A model generated the notes under the pieces. It searched no databases. It had not been told where the DNA came from and saw nothing but the letters and a program-made list of their open reading frames with translations. Positions 7,379 to 16,736 of a stretch of DNA of 64,000 nt are shown one piece after another. The number at the start of each line of letters is the position of its first letter. Position 1 is the first letter of the stretch. This DNA comes from Bacteroidota bacterium (GTDB lineage: Bacteria > Bacteroidota > Bacteroidia > Sphingobacteriales > Sphingobacteriaceae), in the NCBI GenBank assembly GCA_026224775.1, contig JAMFRP010000031.1, forward strand, positions 1-64,000, read 5' to 3'. The translations under genes were made by a program, and so were the position numbers.

Positions 7379-9033
7379 TGCTCCAAAGGCTTTCTATTAG
7401 TAATTACGCTTTAATTGACAACCTGGAAATCAGTTTTGATAAAGGGTTAAATATACTTACAGGTGAAACGGGCGCGGGTAAATCAATCATACTCGGCGCC
7501 CTTTCGCTTATATTAGGTCAACGGGCCGAGAGTAGATATTTCTACAATCAACAAAAAAAATGCGTTATCGAAGGCTCTTTTAAAATAGAAGGGTTTCACC
7601 TAAAATCCTTTTTTGAGGATAACGATCTTGACTACGAAGCCGAAACCGTTTTAAGGCGCGAGATCTCTGCCGATGGTAAATCCCGGGCTTTTGTTAATGA
7701 TACCCCAGTAAATCTTAATTCGCTTAAAGCATTAGGCGAAAAGCTGATCGACATCCACTCACAACACGCTACGTTGGAAATTAACGACCCTGAATTTCAA
7801 TTACTGATAGTTGATTCTGTGGCCAAGCACGATGATGTGTTAAATGGTTACCGCGCAAAATTCAAAGCATATAAAAAATCCACATCACGCCTGCAGCAAT
7901 TAATTGAGGAAAGTGATAAAGCAAAAGCTGATTTAGATTACTTCCAGTTTCAGTTTGATGAGTTGGAAAAAGCGACTTTATCTACTGATGAGCAGGAATT
8001 ATTGGAGCAGGAACTATATGCGCTAAATAACGCCGGTGAAATAAAACGCAACCTGTTAGGCGCTTATTATTTAATGAATGAGGGTGAAACCTCTGCATTG
8101 ATACAGCTTCGTGAGGCAGCGCATCAATTATCAGCATTAGAGAAATTCAATCCAGAAATTATCGAGATACACCAGCGCCTCAATAGTACCATTATCGAGC
8201 TAAAGGATATTGCCGCTGAGATTGATACCATTGAACAACGTACCCATACCAACGAGGCACGCGTTGAGGAGATCAATGTCCGTTTAAGCCTGATCTATAA
8301 TCTGCAAAAAAAACACCGTGTAAATACCACTGCCGATTTATTACAGATACAGGATGACCTCTCAGGCAAAATACAACAAGCCGTTTTTGGTGATGAAACG
8401 ATAGAAAAATTAAACAACCAATTAGCTGCCGATAAAAAAGACCTGGAACAATTAGCTGCAGAACTATCAGCTAACCGCAGCAAGATCATCCCACAAATTG
8501 AAAAACAGGTACTGGAAACGCTTGCCGAAATGGGCATGGCGAATTCAGCGCTTAAGATTGATACTTCCAATACCGGAGAACTAATTAAAGATGGTATCGA
8601 CCATGTGCGTTTTCTATTCTCCGCAAACAAAGGGCATGCTTTGGCGGAGATGAGCAAAGTTGCTTCAGGCGGTGAGCTATCAAGATTAATGTTGAGCATC
8701 AAATCGCTGGTAGCGCAAAATACCGCTTTACCTACTATCATTTTTGATGAGATAGATACAGGAGTAAGCGGCGAAGTAGCCAATAAGGTTGGACAGATAA
8801 TGGAAAAACTGGCAGATAACCTGCAGGTGATCACCATAACCCACTTACCGCAAATTGCCAGTAAGGGCCAAAGCCATTATTTTGTTTACAAAGATGATGA
8901 AGGCGCAGCTACTAACACCCGCATTAAACAATTAAACGAACAGGAACGCGTACTGGAAATAGCCAAAATGCTAAGCGGCGATAAACCCGGCGAAAGCGCT
9001 TTACAGAACGCAAGGGAGTTATTAAATAGTTAA
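7378..9033 (+). CDS. recN: DNA repair protein RecN (SMC-like ATPase)
   Basis: 551 residues, normal for RecN. The N-terminal half-ATPase starts MLQRLSISNYALID and carries Walker A GETGAGKS (about 28-35); a long coiled-coil middle (about 150-370) follows; the C-terminal half has the ABC signature (ASGGELSRLML) and Walker B (PTIIFDEIDTGVSG). RecN acts at double-strand breaks to tether ends for recombination. The gene lies 49 bp after the blaR1-like gene and 3 bp before a TonB-C gene, so it is likely transcribed with the latter. An inverted repeat overlaps its start codon. Confidence 0.95.
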   Translation: MLQRLSISNYALIDNLEISFDKGLNILTGETGAGKSIILGALSLILGQRAESRYFYNQQKKCVIEGSFKIEGFHLKSFFEDNDLDYEAETVLRREISADGKSRAFVNDTPVNLNSLKALGEKLIDIHSQHATLEINDPEFQLLIVDSVAKHDDVLNGYRAKFKAYKKSTSRLQQLIEESDKAKADLDYFQFQFDELEKATLSTDEQELLEQELYALNNAGEIKRNLLGAYYLMNEGETSALIQLREAAHQLSALEKFNPEIIEIHQRLNSTIIELKDIAAEIDTIEQRTHTNEARVEEINVRLSLIYNLQKKHRVNTTADLLQIQDDLSGKIQQAVFGDETIEKLNNQLAADKKDLEQLAAELSANRSKIIPQIEKQVLETLAEMGMANSALKIDTSNTGELIKDGIDHVRFLFSANKGHALAEMSKVASGGELSRLMLSIKSLVAQNTALPTIIFDEIDTGVSGEVANKVGQIMEKLADNLQVITITHLPQIASKGQSHYFVYKDDEGAATNTRIKQLNEQERVLEIAKMLSGDKPGESALQNARELLNS

Positions 9034-9036
9034 TGC

Positions 9037-9819
9037 ATGAAAAGTATTTGCTCATTGCTTTTTCTATTAACTGCCTTCAGTATATGCAAAGCTCAATATA
9101 TAAGTGTCGATACACCTGTTTATAAAGTTGTACAGCAGGATACGATCAATATTCACGGAATGGTTTATGATGTACTGAACCATCCTGTAAGTTTTCTTCA
9201 GATCTATTCTCAAAACAGGCAAATGGTATATTCGGGATACCCTGTTTATACCCAAACAGATTCAACAGGAAGATTTAAATTAAATGGCGCTTTAGTTAAA
9301 GATACTTTAGAGCTTTATTGGGACAAAAAGGATATCCGTATAATTAACAACGGAAGCAGGTATGTTGAGATTCATCTTCCGGCAATAACAAGCAACAACC
9401 TTGGTGAACCACTTATCGAGGTTACATCAAAAAGAAAAATTAAAAAAAAACCCAAACCAACATTTAAAGTACTTACAAATGCGCATATAATGGATTACGG
9501 TGGGATAGGTATAGTATCCGAGGCTGAATATCGTAATGGAGGAAGACAGGGTTTCATTGATCTTATCAAGTCAAATATTTCTTACCCTGATAAAGCCATT
9601 GAAAACAATATTGAAGGCGATGTAGAAATTGCTTTTACTGTAGAGAAGGATGGATCTTTAACTAATTTCAGAATAATTCGAGGGCTTGGTTACGGTTGTG
9701 ATGAACAGGTAATAAATGCTATTAAAAAATCCCCGAAATGGAGAGCGGCTAATTATGTTGGAAGAAGATCAGAAAACGAGTTTTCTGTCACTATCAATTT
9801 TAAACTAACTGATAAATAA
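9037..9819 (+). CDS. Secreted protein with TonB C-terminal domain
   Basis: 260 residues with a signal peptide (residues 1-19, KAQ cleavage). An N-terminal part (about 35-105, INIHGMVYDVLNHPVSF...) resembles a carboxypeptidase-regulatory/CNA-B-like beta domain, followed by a basic linker (KRKIKKKPKP). The C-terminal 90 residues fit a TonB C-terminal domain: YPDKAIENNIEGDVEIAF, VEKDGSLTNFRIIRG, then GCDEQVINAIKKSPKW. There is no N-terminal anchor of the classical TonB kind, so it may be periplasmic or envelope-associated rather than an energy transducer. It follows recN by 3 bp. Confidence 0.75.
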   Translation: MKSICSLLFLLTAFSICKAQYISVDTPVYKVVQQDTINIHGMVYDVLNHPVSFLQIYSQNRQMVYSGYPVYTQTDSTGRFKLNGALVKDTLELYWDKKDIRIINNGSRYVEIHLPAITSNNLGEPLIEVTSKRKIKKKPKPTFKVLTNAHIMDYGGIGIVSEAEYRNGGRQGFIDLIKSNISYPDKAIENNIEGDVEIAFTVEKDGSLTNFRIIRGLGYGCDEQVINAIKKSPKWRAANYVGRRSENEFSVTINFKLTDK

Positions 9820-9856
9820 TTTTATAACTTTACCGCTTTATAAAACAAACCAAAAC

Positions 9857-10669
9857 ATGGCTTATAATTTATTAAAAGGCAAAAAAGGAATCATATTCGG
9901 TGCGCTGGATGAAAATTCTATCGCCTGGAAAACAGCACAGCATTGTTATGCCGAAGGTGCCGAATTAGTATTAACCAACGCTCCTATCGCTTTGCGTATG
10001 GGAACTATCAATAAACTGGCAGAAGAGATTAACGCACCCGTTATCCCGGCTGATGTTACCAGTGCAGAAGATATTACCAACTTATTTGTTAAAACCAAAG
10101 AACATTTTGGCGGCGGTGTGGATTTTATCCTACATTCAATAGGCATGAGCATTAACGTGCGTAAAAACATACCCTATACCGAAAACAATTACGATTTTAC
10201 CCATAAAGGCCTTGATATTTCAGCGATCAGCTTACACCGTGTATTACAGATAGCTATGAAAGAAGATGCGATTAACGAGTGGGGATCTGTCGTAGCCCTT
10301 ACTTACATTGCAGGCCAGCGCGTATTCCCAAGCTATAATGATATGGCCGACGGAAAAGCAATGCTGGAAAGTATTGCACGTAACTTTGGCTATTTCTATG
10401 GCGTTGAAAAGAAAGTTCGTATCAACACCGTTTCTCAATCCCCAACCCGTACCACTGCTGGTTCAGGTGTTAAAGGATTTGATGGATTCATTAGCTATGC
10501 TGAAAAAATGAGCCCGCTTGGTAATGCGACAGCGGATGAGTGCGCTGATTACTGCGTTAGCTTATTCTCTGACCTAACCAAAATGGTTACTATGCAAAAC
10601 CTCTTCCATGATGGCGGATTCTCCTTCACCGGCGTTTCACAAGCTGTTATTGAACAGATGGAGAAATAG
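9857..10669 (+). CDS. fabI: Enoyl-[acyl-carrier-protein] reductase, FabI type
   Basis: 270 residues, a divergent short-chain dehydrogenase. It has the FabI cofactor pattern (GIIFGALDENSIAW, about 11-24) and the catalytic Tyr-x6-Lys (Tyr160 and Lys167 in SYNDMADGK), with the second conserved Tyr150. It reduces the trans-2-enoyl-ACP double bond, the last step of each fatty acid elongation cycle. The variation MADGK in place of the enterobacterial MGLAK is as I recall for Bacteroidota FabI. A TAACTTTA motif at 9835-9842 could be its -7 box. A terminator lies between it and the convergent lipoprotein gene. Confidence 0.95.
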   Translation: MAYNLLKGKKGIIFGALDENSIAWKTAQHCYAEGAELVLTNAPIALRMGTINKLAEEINAPVIPADVTSAEDITNLFVKTKEHFGGGVDFILHSIGMSINVRKNIPYTENNYDFTHKGLDISAISLHRVLQIAMKEDAINEWGSVVALTYIAGQRVFPSYNDMADGKAMLESIARNFGYFYGVEKKVRINTVSQSPTRTTAGSGVKGFDGFISYAEKMSPLGNATADECADYCVSLFSDLTKMVTMQNLFHDGGFSFTGVSQAVIEQMEK

Positions 10670-10806
10670 TGATTAGTAAATGGAGATTAGTTTCAATCTA
10701 ATCTATCCCTAAGCATATAAAAAAAGCCTTCGATATTATATCGAAGGCTTTTTAATTTCAATAGGATTGCTGAAACTAATCTCTAATCTCCATTCACCAA
10801 TCTCTA
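10669..10806. repeat. Long quasi-palindrome of short repeats between convergent genes (locus A)
   Basis: The left arm (10669-10696, GTGATTAGTAAATGGAGATTAG...) pairs imperfectly with the right arm (10771-10806, ...CTAATCTCCATTCACCAAT). Each arm contains degenerate direct repeats of GGAGATTAGT/GTGATTAGT. The arms enclose the terminator at 10721-10753. It fills the whole gap between the fabI stop and the stop of the convergent gene. Confidence 0.7.
10721..10753. terminator. Bidirectional intrinsic terminator
   Basis: AAAAAGCCTTCGATA (10721-10735) pairs with TATCGAAGGCTTTTT (10739-10753) over a three-base loop. The A run on one side and T run on the other let it serve fabI (plus) and the convergent lipoprotein gene (minus). 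Confidence 0.88.
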
Positions 10807-11196
10807 ATTAGCAGCTACTAAAACTAATTTTACAGTAATGTCTTGTGTTGGCAAATATGGTGTAGTACCGCCAGCATCTTGTGAGTATAATACTAAATTT
10901 CCAGCGTCATTGTAATAGCTGTATGATACATTGTTATATACCTCTGGTATTTGCTCATACACTCCTTCGAAAAATGAGAAATAAACTAAAACCGCACCTT
11001 GTTGGTTAAAATAATTACCAATTTGCTTTGCAGGTAGTGAAACAGAATCTGATTTACCATCAGCGGTTACACTCCAATCACTTGGTTTAACAACAGCAGT
11101 ATAATGTTGGTTGGGTTGAACAACGTCATACCTTTTTGTACAAGAAGCGGTAAATAACGCACCGCCGATAGCTAATAAAAATAAGATTTTTTTCAT
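10804..11196 (-). CDS. Small lipoprotein of unknown function
   Basis: 130 residues. The signal peptide ends in a lipobox (FTASC, Cys19), so it should be a lipid-anchored envelope protein. The rest is rich in Tyr, Val and Ser (VSYSYYNDAGNLVLYSQDAGG), suggesting a compact beta fold. I do not recognise a family. The gene is alone between a bidirectional terminator and a 273-bp intergenic region that also drives the divergent gene at 11470. Confidence 0.7.
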   Translation of the reverse strand: MKKILFLLAIGGALFTASCTKRYDVVQPNQHYTAVVKPSDWSVTADGKSDSVSLPAKQIGNYFNQQGAVLVYFSFFEGVYEQIPEVYNNVSYSYYNDAGNLVLYSQDAGGTTPYLPTQDITVKLVLVAAN

Positions 11197-11469
11197 AATG
11201 CAAGATGTTACTTTTTTATATAGACCAAAGTTCCGTAAAAAGGTTTAAAGTAAATGTAAATTTTTCTTCAAAAGACATTTAAAGACGCCTCTTTAACATT
11301 CTTTAACAAAAAAAGCACCTATTTATTGTAGGGGTTAATAATTTATTGCGACACTATATACTTATCAAATTGTAAAAATTTTCATACGTACTAAAGAGCT
11401 TTACAATATTCCTTAGCTTTATATTACTAAACTCAATATTATCAACAGCAATTATACCCCCATTTACTC

Positions 11470-12687
11470 ATGTTTAAATACCTTACAATCTTCTTAATAT
11501 TTATAGCATTTAACAGCAACGCCCAGTATACTATTACGGGCAGGGTTATAAACACAACCGACAAAACCCCTATACGCCTAGTAGTAGCTTTTATTAACAA
11601 TACGATGATTTCTACCAGCACTAATGATGACGGCGTATTCAACTTACACCAAGTACCTGCAGGTCGTTGCCAACTTTTAGTAACTATTGTTGGTTATGAA
11701 CCCTATCATACAATGCTTAATGTAACTGGTAATATCGATTTAAAAGATATAGCATTAAAGTCGTCCAACAATAATTTAACAGAAGTGGTTATCAAGGCTA
11801 AGCCTAAACTTTCTCCCTGTTTTCCTATGTTTGAAACAGAGTTTTTCGGTAATTCAATTTTCGCGAGAGAATGTAAAATACTTAATCCGTACGAGGTTAA
11901 ATTTTACGATATCGATGCCCGTGGTGGGTTTAGCGCACGATCAGATAAATTTATTGAGATAGAAAACGATGCATTAGGTTATAAGATTAAATTCCTGCTT
12001 AACTTTTTTGTTAAGGACATAAATACATCCAACGTTTACTTTGGAGGAGAATCTTATTTTGAAGAGATGAAGGGAACTCCGAAGCAGCAAAAAGAATGGC
12101 GAATGAACCGGTTAGAATGTTATCAGGGTTCAATGATGCAGCTTTTCAGATCAATAAAAAGTGATAGCCTTTCCGAAAACGGTTTCCGTATAAAGCGTGC
12201 CAGTCGCGGAAAAAACCCTTATTATAACAGAAATGCTATTACAGTAGATCCTTATGATCCGCAGGCTGCAGCAGATGTAGATGCCATGTCAGATAATTTT
12301 GGTATCGATGCTGACTATGATAACTCTACTTATAGTGCTCAGCTTCAAAACGGTTTTTTAACTGGTAAAGAGCTACTTTTAAAAACTAATCAAAAGGATA
12401 TGTATGCCATAAAGGGTACAAGCGCAAAAGATACTTCATTAAACAGCTTGTTTATAGAGCATGTAAAAAACATTGTGCCTGTTGTTAATGGTAATCCGGT
12501 TTCTCCTTTCTGGATATGGCACAGTTCAATAACGTTCTTTATGTTTATTAATAAAAACAAACCGTACCTTGTTTTTAATAACAATGGTAAAATCCTTAAT
12601 CCTGGAGTAATAAACATAGATGGTTATATGTTATTGCAGACACGAGTAGGAACTATGCTTCCTTATGATTATAGGCCAATACTATAA
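11470..12687 (+). CDS. Secreted carboxypeptidase-regulatory-like domain protein
   Basis: 405 residues. A signal peptide (1-18, SNAQ) is followed by a CarboxypepD_reg-like beta-sandwich (about 20-95: YTITGRVINTTDKTPIRLVVAFI ... DGVFNLHQVPAG), the fold often found at the N-terminus of TonB-dependent receptors and other Bacteroidota outer-membrane proteins. The remaining 300 residues contain no plug or barrel pattern that I recognise; they are Asn/Asp/Tyr-rich with two Cys near 117-136. It is probably a periplasmic or surface protein. It ends at a bidirectional terminator shared with clpC. Confidence 0.7.
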   Translation: MFKYLTIFLIFIAFNSNAQYTITGRVINTTDKTPIRLVVAFINNTMISTSTNDDGVFNLHQVPAGRCQLLVTIVGYEPYHTMLNVTGNIDLKDIALKSSNNNLTEVVIKAKPKLSPCFPMFETEFFGNSIFARECKILNPYEVKFYDIDARGGFSARSDKFIEIENDALGYKIKFLLNFFVKDINTSNVYFGGESYFEEMKGTPKQQKEWRMNRLECYQGSMMQLFRSIKSDSLSENGFRIKRASRGKNPYYNRNAITVDPYDPQAAADVDAMSDNFGIDADYDNSTYSAQLQNGFLTGKELLLKTNQKDMYAIKGTSAKDTSLNSLFIEHVKNIVPVVNGNPVSPFWIWHSSITFFMFINKNKPYLVFNNNGKILNPGVINIDGYMLLQTRVGTMLPYDYRPIL

Positions 12688-12705
12688 TAGCTAATAATAT
12701 TCATA

Positions 12706-12740
12706 AAAAAAGCCTCCAAGAAATCTCTGGAGGCTTTTTT
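12706..12740. terminator. Bidirectional intrinsic terminator
   Basis: AAAAAGCCTCCA pairs with TGGAGGCTTTTTT (right arm 12728-12740) across a nine-base loop. It separates the plus-strand gene ending at 12687 from clpC, which ends at 12759 on the minus strand. Confidence 0.88.
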
Positions 12741-12758
12741 ATTTTATTCGCAATAAAA

Positions 12759-15296
12759 TTATTTCTGTTCTTCTTCCTCTTCAGGCTTTTTGTTTTCGCC
12801 TTTACGGTCAGCTATAGTAATTTCGTTGGTCTCTTTATTAAAGTCAACCTCCATCGTATCGCCTTCGCTCAATTCACCTTTTAATATTTCTTCAGCAATT
12901 GGGTCTTCCAAATATTTCTGGATGGCACGTTTTAAAGGGCGTGCACCAAATTGTGAATCATATCCTTTATCGGCGATGAATTCTTTGGCAGCAAGTGTAA
13001 GTTCAATTTTGTAGCCTAAGCTGTTTACACGGCCAAATAATGAAGCCAATTCAATGTCGATAATTTTGAAGATCTCGTCTTTACCCAAAGAGTTAAACAC
13101 GATCACATCATCAACACGGTTCAGGAACTCAGGAGCAAATGCACGTTTTAAAGCGTTTTCAATTACACCACGTGAGTGTGAATCTGCCTGGGTAGTTTTT
13201 GCATTAGTACTGAAACCAACACCCTGACCAAAATCTTTCAATTGGCGTGCACCGATATTAGAGGTCATGATGATGATGGTATTCCTGAAATCAACTTTGC
13301 GTCCTAATGAATCAGTCAGCTGTCCTTCATCCAACACCTGTAATAATATGTTAAAAACATCCGGGTGGGCTTTCTCGATCTCATCCAATAATACTACCGC
13401 GTATGGTTTACGACGTACTTTTTCAGTCAGCTGTCCACCTTCTTCGTAACCAACATAGCCCGGAGGCGCTCCAACTAAACGGGATACCGCGAATTTCTCC
13501 ATGTACTCGCTCATATCAATTTGTATCAGCGCGTCTTCAGTATCAAACATAAAACGGGCAAGCTCTTTAGCAAGCTCAGTTTTACCAACACCAGTTGGGC
13601 CTAAGAAAATAAATGAACCAATTGGTTTTTTAGGATCTTTCAGTCCGGCACGGGTACGTTGTATAGCACGGGTTAATTTTTTGATCGCATCATCCTGACC
13701 AATAATCTTACCGGCAATGGTATCAGACATGTTCAACAACTTTAAGCTGTCGGCTTGTCCAACCTTTTGCACCGGGATACCGGTCATCATTGAAACAACT
13801 TCGGCAACATTATCTTCAGTTACAGTATAACGTTTTGATTTTGTTTCCGCTTCCCATACAGATTTTGCCTGATCAAGTTCTTCTAACAGGTGTTTTTCAG
13901 TATCGCGAAGCTTAGCTGCTTCCTCATATTTCTGGCTGCGAACTACTTTATTCTTCTCAACCTTAATAAGTTCTATCTTTTGCTCAATATCCAAAATATT
14001 CTGTGGAACATGGATATTGGTCAAATGCACTCGTGAGCCTGATTCATCCAAAGCATCAATAGCCTTATCCGGTAAAAACCTGTCGGTAATATACCTTGTG
14101 GTTAATGCAACGCAAGCGTTTATAGCTTCAGGAGTATAAGTTACACCGTGGTGCTCTTCGTATTTCTCTTTGATCCTGTTTAATATTTCAATGGTTTCAT
14201 CAGGAGTAGCAGGCTCAACCATTACTTTTTGGAAACGACGGTCTAAAGCGCCATCTTTTTCAATGTACTGGCGATACTCATCTAATGTTGTCGCGCCAAT
14301 GCATTGGATCTCTCCACGAGCCAAAGCCGGTTTAAACATGTTCGAAGCATCAAGCGAACCTGAAGCACCACCTGCACCAACTATAGTATGTATCTCATCA
14401 ATAAATAAAATTACATCCGGAGATTTTTCCAACTCATTCATCACCGCTTTCATGCGTTCTTCAAACTGGCCACGGTATTTAGTACCTGCAACCAATGAAG
14501 CCAGATCAAGCGTAACCACACGTTTGTTAAACAACACACGTGATACTTTACGCTGAACTATACGCAATGCAAGTCCTTCAGCAATTGCTGATTTACCTAC
14601 ACCCGGCTCACCTATTAAAATAGGGTTATTCTTTTTACGACGTGATAAGATCTGCGAAACACGCTCAATTTCTTTCTCACGACCAACGATTGGGTCAAGG
14701 CGGCCATCTTCAGCAGCTTTGGTTAAATCGCGGCCAAAGTTATCAAGCACCGGTGTTTTTGATTTGATGTCAGATACTTTTTTAGGCTGGCTAAAAGAGT
14801 CATCATCTTTAAATTCATCCTCACCGCCAGTTGGCGATCCAGGCATCTCATCGGTCACATCGTTTTTATGCGATTCAACTTCGCCTTTAAATATTTCGTA
14901 GTTAACATTAAACTGCATTAATATCTGCGATGCGATGTTATCCTCATCACGTAAAATCGATAGCAGTAAATGCTCTGTACCAATTACATCACTTTTAAAT
15001 ATTTTAGCTTCAAGGTAAGTTATCTTCAATACTTTTTCTGCCTGTTTAGTTAAAGGTATGCTACCTATATGTACATTAGTGCCCACGGTGCCTTTTACGG
15101 CATCTTCAACAGCACGGCGCAATTTGGCGGTATCAACAGTAAGCTCTTTAAGTAATTTAATAGCTACTCCGTCCCCGTCGCGAATTAATCCGAGTAGAAG
15201 GTGTTCTGTACCAATATAATCATGGCCAAGGCGTAACGCCTCTTCCCTACTATATTGTATAACATCCTTAACCCGTGGCGAAAATTTAGCTTCCAT
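12759..15296 (-). CDS. clpC: ATP-dependent Clp protease ATP-binding subunit ClpC
   Basis: 845 residues, typical of ClpC. Double Clp-N repeats (about 1-145) read FSPRVKDVIQYSREEALRLG and GTEHLLLGLIRD. The first AAA+ module has Walker A GEPGVGKS (about 230); a UVR-type middle segment (about 430-465, KYEEAAKLRDTEK) separates it from the second AAA+ module with GPTGVGKT (about 570). The C-terminus is acidic (PEEEEEQK). It unfolds substrates for ClpP, which is not in this window. UVR plus double Clp-N marks ClpC rather than ClpA or ClpB. A 21-bp palindrome lies about 100 bp upstream. Confidence 0.95.
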   Translation of the reverse strand: MEAKFSPRVKDVIQYSREEALRLGHDYIGTEHLLLGLIRDGDGVAIKLLKELTVDTAKLRRAVEDAVKGTVGTNVHIGSIPLTKQAEKVLKITYLEAKIFKSDVIGTEHLLLSILRDEDNIASQILMQFNVNYEIFKGEVESHKNDVTDEMPGSPTGGEDEFKDDDSFSQPKKVSDIKSKTPVLDNFGRDLTKAAEDGRLDPIVGREKEIERVSQILSRRKKNNPILIGEPGVGKSAIAEGLALRIVQRKVSRVLFNKRVVTLDLASLVAGTKYRGQFEERMKAVMNELEKSPDVILFIDEIHTIVGAGGASGSLDASNMFKPALARGEIQCIGATTLDEYRQYIEKDGALDRRFQKVMVEPATPDETIEILNRIKEKYEEHHGVTYTPEAINACVALTTRYITDRFLPDKAIDALDESGSRVHLTNIHVPQNILDIEQKIELIKVEKNKVVRSQKYEEAAKLRDTEKHLLEELDQAKSVWEAETKSKRYTVTEDNVAEVVSMMTGIPVQKVGQADSLKLLNMSDTIAGKIIGQDDAIKKLTRAIQRTRAGLKDPKKPIGSFIFLGPTGVGKTELAKELARFMFDTEDALIQIDMSEYMEKFAVSRLVGAPPGYVGYEEGGQLTEKVRRKPYAVVLLDEIEKAHPDVFNILLQVLDEGQLTDSLGRKVDFRNTIIIMTSNIGARQLKDFGQGVGFSTNAKTTQADSHSRGVIENALKRAFAPEFLNRVDDVIVFNSLGKDEIFKIIDIELASLFGRVNSLGYKIELTLAAKEFIADKGYDSQFGARPLKRAIQKYLEDPIAEEILKGELSEGDTMEVDFNKETNEITIADRKGENKKPEEEEEQK

Positions 15297-15800
15297 ATTA
15301 TACCTTTCTAAGTTTGTACGTTCCTAATTTAAAAATTGTTTTTATCAAAAGGAACAAGTTCTTTTTACACTTATCAACAATATTATTGCCAAGTTTTTAA
15401 ACCGTTTAAAAACAGACATTGTTATGATGTGCAATCTATTAATTTACGCATTACACAAAGAATTTTATTTATAAAAACTGATATTATTAGCTATAAATGA
15501 CAGAATATCAATTGTTAATAATTTTTAGATCCCTTTCAGCCTAAATAGTTTAATATATTAATGCTTTCTACCCCTAATTATGACAAATATGGAATATGCG
15601 GCACATTGTTTATGCCATTACGACATACAAACGTGCTACGGTTGCCCATTATTATTAAATATACGTAAAATCTATGTATATTGATTTACCAGTAACAAAT
15701 TATAATGATTGTTCCATAAATATGAAAAACATAATTAGAATTATTAATTACCTATATTTAATCAATAATTCTTAAATCCTTTCACTCCAATTAACCAATT
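15297..15800. other. 504-bp intergenic region between divergent clpC and aquaporin genes
   Basis: AT-rich, with no credible open frame. It must hold promoters for both genes, but no clean TAnnTTTG box stands out on either side. The clearest structure is the palindrome at 15393-15413. A less AT-rich stretch (about 15585-15650) could hide a small RNA, which I cannot support. Confidence 0.5.
15393..15413. promoter_or_regulatory. Palindrome upstream of clpC
   Basis: GTTTTTAAAC (15393-15402) and GTTTAAAAAC (15404-15413) are perfect reverse complements around one base. Its size and place, about 100 bp upstream of clpC, suit a dimeric regulator's operator. Which regulator is unknown. Confidence 0.4.
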
Positions 15801-16508
15801 ATGGAAACTAAACTTTTCACAAAATTCTCTGCCGAGTTTTTCGGCACAATGGTACTTGTTTTAATGGGATGCGGTAGCGCGGTACTTGCAGGGGCAAATG
15901 GCACTACGGGCGTGGGTATTTTAGGTATAGCATTTGCTTTTGGCTTGTCGGTTGTCGCAATGGCTTATGCAATTGGGCACATATCGGGTTGCCACATTAA
16001 TCCGGCTATTTCAATAGGTATGGTAGTAGCCGGGCGCATGCCAGCAAAAGAAGCCGGTGTTTTTATCATCGCGCAAATATTAGGCGCAATTGCGGGGGCT
16101 GGTCTGCTTTTCCTTATTGCATCAGGTAAAGATGGATATTCGGTGGCAGCAAACGGACTTGGGCAAGATGGTTATGCCGCGGCATCGCCGGGTGGTTATA
16201 ATTTATTATCGGGCTTTGTTGCCGAAACCGTATTTACATTTATTTTCCTACTGGTTATTTTCGGTTCTACCTCTACCAAGAATATACATGGTGGTTTTGC
16301 CGGATTAGCAATAGGCTTAAGTTTGGTGCTTATACATATTGTAGGCATACCTGTTACAGGGGTATCGGTAAATCCGGCCCGAAGCATTGGCCCGGCTTTA
16401 TTAGTTGGCGGCACAGCTATTAGCCAGCTATGGTTATTTATTTTAGCCCCTATACTTGGCAGCGTGTTAAGCGCGGTTGTGTGGCGATATCTTTTAGAAA
16501 GAAAATAA
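15801..16508 (+). CDS. aqpZ: Aquaporin (MIP family, AqpZ type)
   Basis: 235 residues with six predicted membrane helices and the two NPA half-helix motifs, CHINPAIS (about 64-71) and VSVNPARS (about 190-197). The His in VLIHIVGIPVTG together with the Arg after the second NPA matches the narrow selectivity filter of water-specific AqpZ; GlpF-type glycerol channels have Gly there. It should let water cross the inner membrane. The C-terminus is short (LERK). A GC-rich dispersed repeat follows 5 bp after the stop codon. Confidence 0.9.
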   Translation: METKLFTKFSAEFFGTMVLVLMGCGSAVLAGANGTTGVGILGIAFAFGLSVVAMAYAIGHISGCHINPAISIGMVVAGRMPAKEAGVFIIAQILGAIAGAGLLFLIASGKDGYSVAANGLGQDGYAAASPGGYNLLSGFVAETVFTFIFLLVIFGSTSTKNIHGGFAGLAIGLSLVLIHIVGIPVTGVSVNPARSIGPALLVGGTAISQLWLFILAPILGSVLSAVVWRYLLERK

Positions 16509-16512
16509 CAAC

Positions 16513-16601
16513 AAGCCCCACCCAACCCTCCCCAGAAGGGAGGGCCTTAAAAAAACCTGAAGCTAAAGTCTCCCCTTCTGGGGGAGATTTAGAGGGGGCT
16601 T
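16513..16601. repeat. GC-rich dispersed repeat, copy 1 (AGCCCCACCC...GGGGGCT)
   Basis: Ends AAGCCCC and GGGGGCTT are inverted. Inside are two hairpins: CCCTCCCC/GGGAGGG and TCTCCCC/GGGGGAGA. The copy at 62104 shares the arms almost exactly and differs mainly in the loops. Here it directly follows aqpZ and could act as a structured transcript end. Confidence 0.8.
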
Positions 16602-16736
16602 CTTTCTTATATCCGCTGATTTATTGCCCCGCCGAATCAGTGGATATTTTATTTTCCGGAAACTTAATTACCAATTTGATTTAGGTATTCCATCAATTTT
16701 CATTCATATTTGCCTCTATATTATTGATACAAATAC

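Noticed and set aside
15585..15650. Possible small RNA or peptide between clpC and aqpZ
   Set aside because: Slightly less AT-rich sequence only; no promoter, terminator or open frame supports it.
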